A DNA stretch of 64,000 bases from Oxytricha trifallax (Eukaryota; Ciliophora; Spirotrichea; Sporadotrichida; Oxytrichidae): NCBI GenBank assembly GCA_000711775.1, contig ARYC01000100.1, positions 124,001 through 188,000 on the forward strand, in the 5' to 3' direction. Shown one piece after another: positions 58,429 to 64,000 of the stretch. Below the pieces are notes generated by a model, which did no database searches, was not told the origin of the DNA, and worked only from the letters and a program-made list of their open reading frames with translations. Positions within the stretch are counted from its first letter, which is position 1, and every line of letters starts with the position of its first letter. The translations under genes and the position numbers were made by a program.

Positions 58429-61400
58429 TCACAAAATTTAATCTATTTTAAGTTAATTGTTCCTTTGACTGTTTTCTGAACTCCACTTAATTAGTTTGTT
58501 CTTCTATAGTTATCTCAAATAAATTTTTTCAGCCTTCTCCTAAGTGCATCTATGCTTAAGCATTAATTCTTTAATAATATAATCTTGAGGAGTCTTTCTC
58601 AAATACCAAAGTCTTCTGCGCTTCATCCCAGACAAGAGCTTTTTATGCACTTAGTCTTCCTCTTCTTCCTTGCTAAGCTTTGGTGGGGACTTGACTATTT
58701 GCTCATCAAATACTTGTGACACTGCCATGTTATTATTTCTTTCCAAGTTAGTCACTCTTACTTCAAGAGGAACGACTTGAGTTCTATGAATGAGATCTAC
58801 TGTATCATTTTACAAGGCGCCTATAACTTAGTTCTCCATAAATTCGAAGTCCTTGCATATATTATCCTTAAAAGTGTCTAAGTCTTACTCCTACTTCAAT
58901 ATGAGCTCAATCATTTCAAGATTAACATCTTCAGTTTTCTGCTCTAAAGCATATAATCTTTAATCTTGTTCCTATTCTTTGACAATGAGTTGATTTATTT
59001 ACTCTTGGAGTTAATAAGCGTTTTCTAAGTGAGTTTGGTTATTTTCATCAAGTATCTTGATCTGCGCGTCGACATCTGTAACAAAGTTATTCACTTGATC
59101 AGCCAAGCTCTGTAAGTTGTTTTTATTGTTTTCGTCGAGCTTCAATAACTAGTCTTGAATTTCGTTTGTTAGTTATCTTCAAGGACTTTTTGTGACTACT
59201 CAATTTACTCTTATTGCTATTAATCTTGATTTTATTTGTGATTTTGAATTTCTTTCAACAAATTCTCTCTTTACTTGTTCATTTTTTCAGTTTGCTAAGT
59301 TTATATATCACTAAAATCTTTCTCTAATTTTTCAATATTGTAAGAATACATTTGATTTGGGAAAATAATTTATAATTAATTAATTAAATCTAATAATTCG
59401 TGGCAGTTAACTTTCTGGAGAGGGTACGGCCAATAGTAAAGTCCAACTAATTTTAAATTATCTTTCAAATAAGTACCATATTGTCTAGGTTTCCAGAAAG
59501 TTAACTGCCACGAATCATTAGATTTAATTAATTAATTATATATTATTTTCCCAAATCAAATGTATTCTTACAAAATCTAATTTGTGGTCTTTATCCAAAT
59601 CTTCAACTTTTTTAACATCAACAACTATCTGGTCTAAAAGTCCATAGTGTTAATCTATCAACTCTTGTTATTGCTTTTACTTTAAATTAATGGCCTCTAG
59701 TTCTTTCCTTAGACTTTGCTATATTTATTCTATAGCCTCCTTACTGATGTTACCTTTCTCATTTGGTTTTAAATTCATTATTTCTTTTTACTTCTATAAT
59801 GACTCAATCTTATCTTCAAGTTCCCTCTATTTTTATTAAATTTATTCATTCTTTTAGTCTAACTCTTGAACATTTTAGCTCAATTAATTTATGTTGTGAT
59901 CGACTTGTTAGTTTTCTTGATCTTAAATCTACTTCATTTCATCTAATTAACCTTAAACATTAGCTTGATGCTGTTGTTGCCTCTCATTTAAAAGCTGCAT
60001 AGTATCATCCATTTGCTATAGTCCATTGTCCAAATCGATCCCCAATTTTCTCTCGAGTCTTTGATTGTCTAATATTTAAAGTTTTGAATCTTAGTCAAGT
60101 TTTTTCTCAATTACTTCTTGCTGCAACTTCTGAGATTGCTTTTAAGCAGTCAGTTAATTAGTTACTTATTCAAGAGTTTATTCTTGTGCCTTTTAGCCTT
60201 GCTTTGTTTGTCTTGTAAATCAAATACATTTTTAAAATCATCTTCGAAAGATTAAAGTTTAAGTCCAAGGGATTTATCTGTTTTAGGCAGTCCTTAGATA
60301 TCTCCAAAAACCTATTTTAGATTGTCTAGATTCTCGTCTTATCTTAACTAGTCGTCTTTAAATTGATTTTTGAAGTAGGTAAGGTTTTCTTAGAGCCCAT
60401 TGATATCTTAGGTCTTTTCTTGATTTATAATCTTAAAAATTAAATTGAAAACCCTGAACCCACATATTATGTTAATATTATTACTTTCTCAATGAATTTG
60501 TTGCTACTTTCAAATCTAAAATCACAGTCCTGGCTTAGCTGCTAAACAATCCTATCTTGCCTCCTTTAATCCTCCTAAAATCCAAATATCAGTCTATCTT
60601 CGAAGGTTTTAATGTCTCTCATGCTTTTTATGGCCATATTTTGAACTTCTTCCTCTAATTCTTCGACTCTCTTGCGAAGATCAACCATGACTTACACGTT
60701 GTCTAATGACCTAATCTTTTTTTTCTAAGTCCTAGAGTTTTTCTTGATTCACATTCATGTTTAAGCGTTGATTTATATCGTCGAATAGTTTCTTGAATAA
60801 GTCTTGTTCATACTATTAAAAAAAAAAAAAAGATAATAACTTTTTAAAACTTGCAATTGATATAAGTGGAGTATATTGGTTTTAAAATTACTCTAAAATA
60901 GATATCTTTATTTTAGTCAAGCAGCTTTTTATTCAAGTTTTCAGCAATTTCGCTTTGATATTTTTGCAAATCTTCAATTGAATCCTTCAACTCAGTCTGT
61001 AGATCACTTTTATTTTTCCTTGTAAGTTTTTGAATCTCATCTTTTAATTCATCGGTTTATCTCACTATTCTATTATAGGCCTTATCTTATTAACCATCTC
61101 TATCCTCCAAACTTGAGATTTTATCATTATTGTTTGACATAAAATTATTTTAATTATTACAAATTTATTAATAATTTTGAATTTTTACTCAACAAATTAT
61201 CATTAAAAGATTATCTTATACTGATACTTATTTGACCTATATGAGGACATAAAAAGAAAATGTTTTCAATTTAATTTATGGATTTTTGTTATAACATCAT
61301 TAAAAATTGATCCTTTAATTTCTGGCAAGTGACAAACTATATTATGAATTAATATATTCTTTTTATTTCAGTAATAGTAAGCCTAAGTTACTTCTCTATC

Positions 61401-62814
61401 TCACCATTGACTTCAGATAATTGCTGATTTGACTGAGCTTACTCCATCGATAAATGCTCGATTGCTTACTGCTGCTGGTCAAATGTGAGTTGAACGTCTT
61501 CAGAATGCTTATTTAGAGAATCTTCTAACTGCTATGACAATGAAACTAGATTATCTTCTAGTAATTTCAGATCTTCTTAAAGAGCATAGTTTTTATTTGG
61601 ATTTAGCATTGAATTGCTAAGTTTAGGTTAAATAAAACCTCATAGATCAATTAAGACATGAGGATTAATATGTTAAGAACAATTTTATCTATAATTATTA
61701 TAGGAGTAAAATTATAATTTTTGAGCTAATTATATAAAAAAGAACTATTGGTTTGATTAATTGTCCTTATATAATAATCCAATAAGGTAGTGTAAATTTT
61801 ATTTTAGACTAGTTATATTAATTATAGTCAATATTTTTTAATTCTAATATTGACTGTTCTTATCTTCAATTTTCGTGTCTTAATTTATCTTCGGAGTTTT
61901 ATACCAAATAAATTGGAATAAAGTACAAAGTTTAATGAATTAATTTACACAAAAGTTACTAAACAATCACTTAAGGCTTTCTGTTTTCAAAATTCCCTAT
62001 AAATCAAGTGTTAATACAAGCAATAATTACAATTTAAATATAATATACTTACTACTGCAATTTGTCTATATGATTAATGATCTGTCTTTCAAAACCAAAT
62101 TACTACTCAAATAATTGGTTTTTCATATCGTTTAATGCAGTCCTGAGATCTACATCTATAAATCTATAGAATTCGCCGTTTATATTATTCATCAGAGCAT
62201 TTACATTTTCAACAACAAGCTATTGATTATCTTAAATTAGTGCATATTATAGTAAAAAAAGATAAGCATTATACTAACAATACTAATTATTAGGACTGTT
62301 TAGAAGTGTGTGGGAATGTTGATAATTTGGTGGTAGGCTTTACAAAGATTAAGGTTACTAGAAATATTGTAGTTTTACATCAAATTACAGAGAAGATAGT
62401 CTAATTTTTAACAAATTAAAATTCTTTATAGCAATAACTCCTTAATTGAAGCATATTGGGTGAGATGTCAAGTCTATGATGTGAGGGTCTGCTCGAATGA
62501 AATGTGGATTATTATTAATTCGGCAGATGCAAATGCTGCTTGTTGCATGAAGCATGATCTTTATTCACTCTTAAGCCTATGTATAATAAATCTATTCATT
62601 ATAATGTAATTTCCCCCCTCCTTTTTAATGATTATATTTTTTTATTATAATCAAGTCCACCTGGATCCACAAATATTATATTTCCAGTGGCACCATTAGC
62701 TGTGGACATAAAAGAACTGTTGCTAGCGCTATGATGTGGATTTTTCTCTTTATTGGAAGATTGAATTCGAAGAGGGGTTATGTGCGGAACAATTGCTGGT
62801 TATTTATTTTTCAT
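58429..62814 (-). CDS. Large coiled-coil protein gene, multiple germline segments
   Basis: Consecutive minus-strand coding segments share style and order. They are: N-terminal MKNKQPAIVPHITPLRIQSS (ATG 62812-62814) to FVDPGGLDY; about 62600-62400; 62250-62060 (NALMNNINGEFYRFIDVDL); 61615-61373 (NYALQEDLKLLEDNLVSLSQ); 61141-60905 (NNNDKISSLEDRDG); 60800-59575 (RRQDRIVQQLSQDCDF, KLGIDLDNGLQQMDDTMQLL); and 59337-58429 (NNLQSLADQVNNFVTDVDAQ to RRRLWYLRKTPQDYII, KHRCTQEKAEKIY, TGA 58429-58431). Almost entirely coiled coil with a low-complexity N-terminus and a basic C-terminus. AT-rich gaps between segments fit IESs or introns. Single-base frame changes near 60700, 60200 and 59180 are unexplained. 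Cellular role unknown; cytoskeletal is only a guess. Confidence 0.7.
59338..59573. mobile_element. 236-bp palindrome with MITE core, inside the coiled-coil gene
   Basis: The MITE core 59400-59511 (GTGGCAGTTAACTTTC .. GAAAGTTAACTGCCAC) shares its interior with 14314-14451. It is flanked by further perfect inverted arms (TTGTAAGAATACATTTGATT .. complement) that reach the coding segments on both sides. It must be removed for the gene to be read, so it behaves as an IES. Confidence 0.8.
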
Positions 62815-63503
62815 ATTTATTCTATTAATTTTTCATATTCATTCACTTTAAAATATATCGTTTAAAATTGGGAGATTCACATTATATAATAAAAATACAT
62901 CTAAAAACTAATGCATAAATATTTTCAACTAACCAAATTCAATCAAAGTTGTTATCTAAATTTATAATTAAAAATTAAAATAAGCTCCCCCTATAAATTG
63001 CTTTATATTTTAATTTTGAAATTTTATTTTTGAATCTTTATCTCTGACATTTCATGCTTTAAATAAACCAAAATATTTCTATATTTGTCACAAATAACTT
63101 TTAAATGAAATTTTATTTAACAAATATTACTTCTTGAGTATTAATGACATAAGATAAAATAAATAGATAATTTATAATTATTATTAAAAATTACCACTTT
63201 AGCTAATAAAAATGATGAAAGAAAAATTACTTGCAGTGACAAAAATTATGTAAAAACATGCGAAGCGCATTCCTTTCCTAGATAAACTTGAGAAAAGACT
63301 TAAGTAGATCAAGGAGCGATTCTATTTGGTGTACTTGTTTTTACCTTTGTCATGGTTGTGGCACTATTTGGTCTTCAACTGGCAACACTTTGTAATTGAT
63401 TTTAATTGAAAAATATTGCATTTGATAATTATTGGAAGTTTAATATCTTGTAGAGTAAAATCCCCAAATTTATAGTGCTATAAGCCATTTTAATTAATAA
63501 AAA
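62815..63503. other. AT-rich intergenic DNA
   Basis: It separates the divergent starts of the coiled-coil gene (minus) and the REEP gene (plus), so it may hold both promoters. A GC-richer patch at 63295-63400 has no clear frame. Confidence 0.4.
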
Positions 63504-64000
63504 ATGCTACTTAATGTGACAGTTTTATATCCCGGCTACCACACCTTGTAAGCCCTTGACTCCTAGAAGAACGAGACAGACTAGATGGTATATTGGACAA
63601 TATTCAGTATTATTGGACAATATTAGGTATATTCTCACTCTTAGAGGAGCTCTATACTTCATCTTCAATATTATCCCACTTTACTCACTTTTAAGATTAG
63701 GCTTCTTTGTCTACCTCTGGCTTCCAAAAACCCAAGGAGCTCTCGTGATTTATGAGATGGTTGTCAGCCCAATATTCTCATAAAATAGGGAAAAATTAAG
63801 AGGGCAAATTCAAAAATAAAACAGCAATAATTAGAGACCATATACTGATCCATACGTTCATGACTACAGCGATATGATATCTCGTTATATTATTAGAGAA
63901 TAATGTTTAGGGATTATGCTTTTTCTTGACTGTATAAAATTGGTTTATCTTAATTTCTCAGCAACCATCAACAAGACCAATTACCACAAGCAGCGCCTAT
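63504..64000 (+). CDS. REEP / TB2-DP1-HVA22 family membrane protein, 5' part
   Basis: ATG 63504 opens LNVTVLYPGYHTLQALDSQK, NETDQMVYWTIF, the N-terminal family signature (YP-x-Y-x-S/T-x-x-A-x-x-S, YW). After a 20-bp tandem repeat (63591-63630) and one further base, the frame continues LYFIFNIIPLYSLLRLGFF, VYLWLPKTQGALVIYEMV, matching the P-x-Y..L-W-LP-x-x-x-GA-x-x-YE core. Two hydrophobic hairpin segments are visible. A hydrophilic tail (EKLRGQIQKQNSNNQ) and a likely 57-bp intron follow. REEP proteins shape tubular ER membranes (family knowledge). The gene runs off the window. Confidence 0.8.
63591..63630 (+). repeat. 20-bp tandem duplication in REEP coding region
   Basis: TATTGGACAATATTCAGTAT is followed directly by TATTGGACAATATTAGGTAT. 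Removing 20 bp restores YWTILGIFSLLE in frame with the signature upstream. Confidence 0.8.
63905..63961 (+). other. Likely intron in REEP gene, 57 bp
   Basis: GTTTAGGG..TTTCTCAG lies between hydrophilic coding stretches; the reading on both sides stays open after removal. The 5' site lacks the usual GTAAG, so it is less certain than the MT-A70 intron. Confidence 0.45.

Noticed and set aside
1..64000. tRNA, rRNA, CRISPR, bacterial-type operons, ribosome binding sites
   Set aside because: None seen. The genetic code, introns and TBE elements rule out a prokaryotic reading, and no tRNA T-arm/acceptor pattern was noticed by eye.

Overview
This window looks like germline (micronuclear) DNA of a spirotrich ciliate of the Oxytricha/Stylonychia type. 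Four observations support this. (1) The clear genes read through TAA and TAG as glutamine and end only at TGA. (2) Introns are tiny (37-57 bp) with GTAAG..TAG-type ends. (3) There are TBE-type transposons: a DD34E transposase, a 22-kDa-type ORF, a C2H2 zinc-finger/kinase ORF, and terminal repeats ending in G4T4 telomere-like sequence. (4) Coding patches are embedded in very AT-rich, gene-poor DNA, as expected for MDSs separated by IESs and germline-limited sequence. Genus and species are inferred, not proven.

Layout. 1-1322: 3' part of an MT-A70 (adenine-N6 methyltransferase family) gene. 1390-2536: a coding-like, probably decayed block. 2622-6036: TBE-A, truncated inside its kinase gene at a telomere-like motif. 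6.0-14.3 kb: AT-rich DNA with scattered short coding-like patches. 14314-14451: a small MITE. 14.85-16.9 kb: a GC-rich island. 17745-18853: an inverted-repeat element, then an MT-A70 C-terminal fragment (18892-19300) and a GC-rich ORF (19.4-19.83 kb) on the same strand. 20.4 kb: a C2H2 finger relic. 20872-22113: an inverted-repeat element carrying a helicase-like ORF and a nested LINE tail. 23013-24558: a diverged TBE relative. 25.40-25.79 kb: a long palindrome. 27.28-28.02 and 45.27-45.79 kb: two copies of a GC-rich repeat. 30.3-33.7 and 41.8-44.1 kb: decayed minus-strand coding. 34.7-35.15 kb: a TBE relic. 35.65-36.17 kb: a three-exon unknown gene. 40755-41203: a small TIR element with a GC-rich ORF and poly(A). 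46.9-51.4 kb: coding-like but frameshifted blocks. 52.05-53.70 kb: an ORF1-type non-LTR retroelement. 54010-54162: a solo TBE end. 54391-58240: TBE-B. 58429-62814: a multi-segment coiled-coil gene with a MITE in it. 63504-end: a REEP/TB2-DP1-HVA22 family gene.

Overall this is accessory germline DNA. Three genes look like parts of functional macronuclear genes (MT-A70, coiled-coil, REEP), and all three need germline segments or introns removed. The rest is dominated by transposons in different stages of decay. The TBE copies can be aligned with each other, and individual disabling indels can be read by eye. The least explained material is the set of GC-rich coding fragments, two of which sit inside inverted-repeat elements.

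Limits: everything was read by eye. In DNA about 75-80% AT, a code with only TGA as stop gives long chance ORFs, so glutamine-rich ORFs were discounted unless composition, homology or structure supported them.
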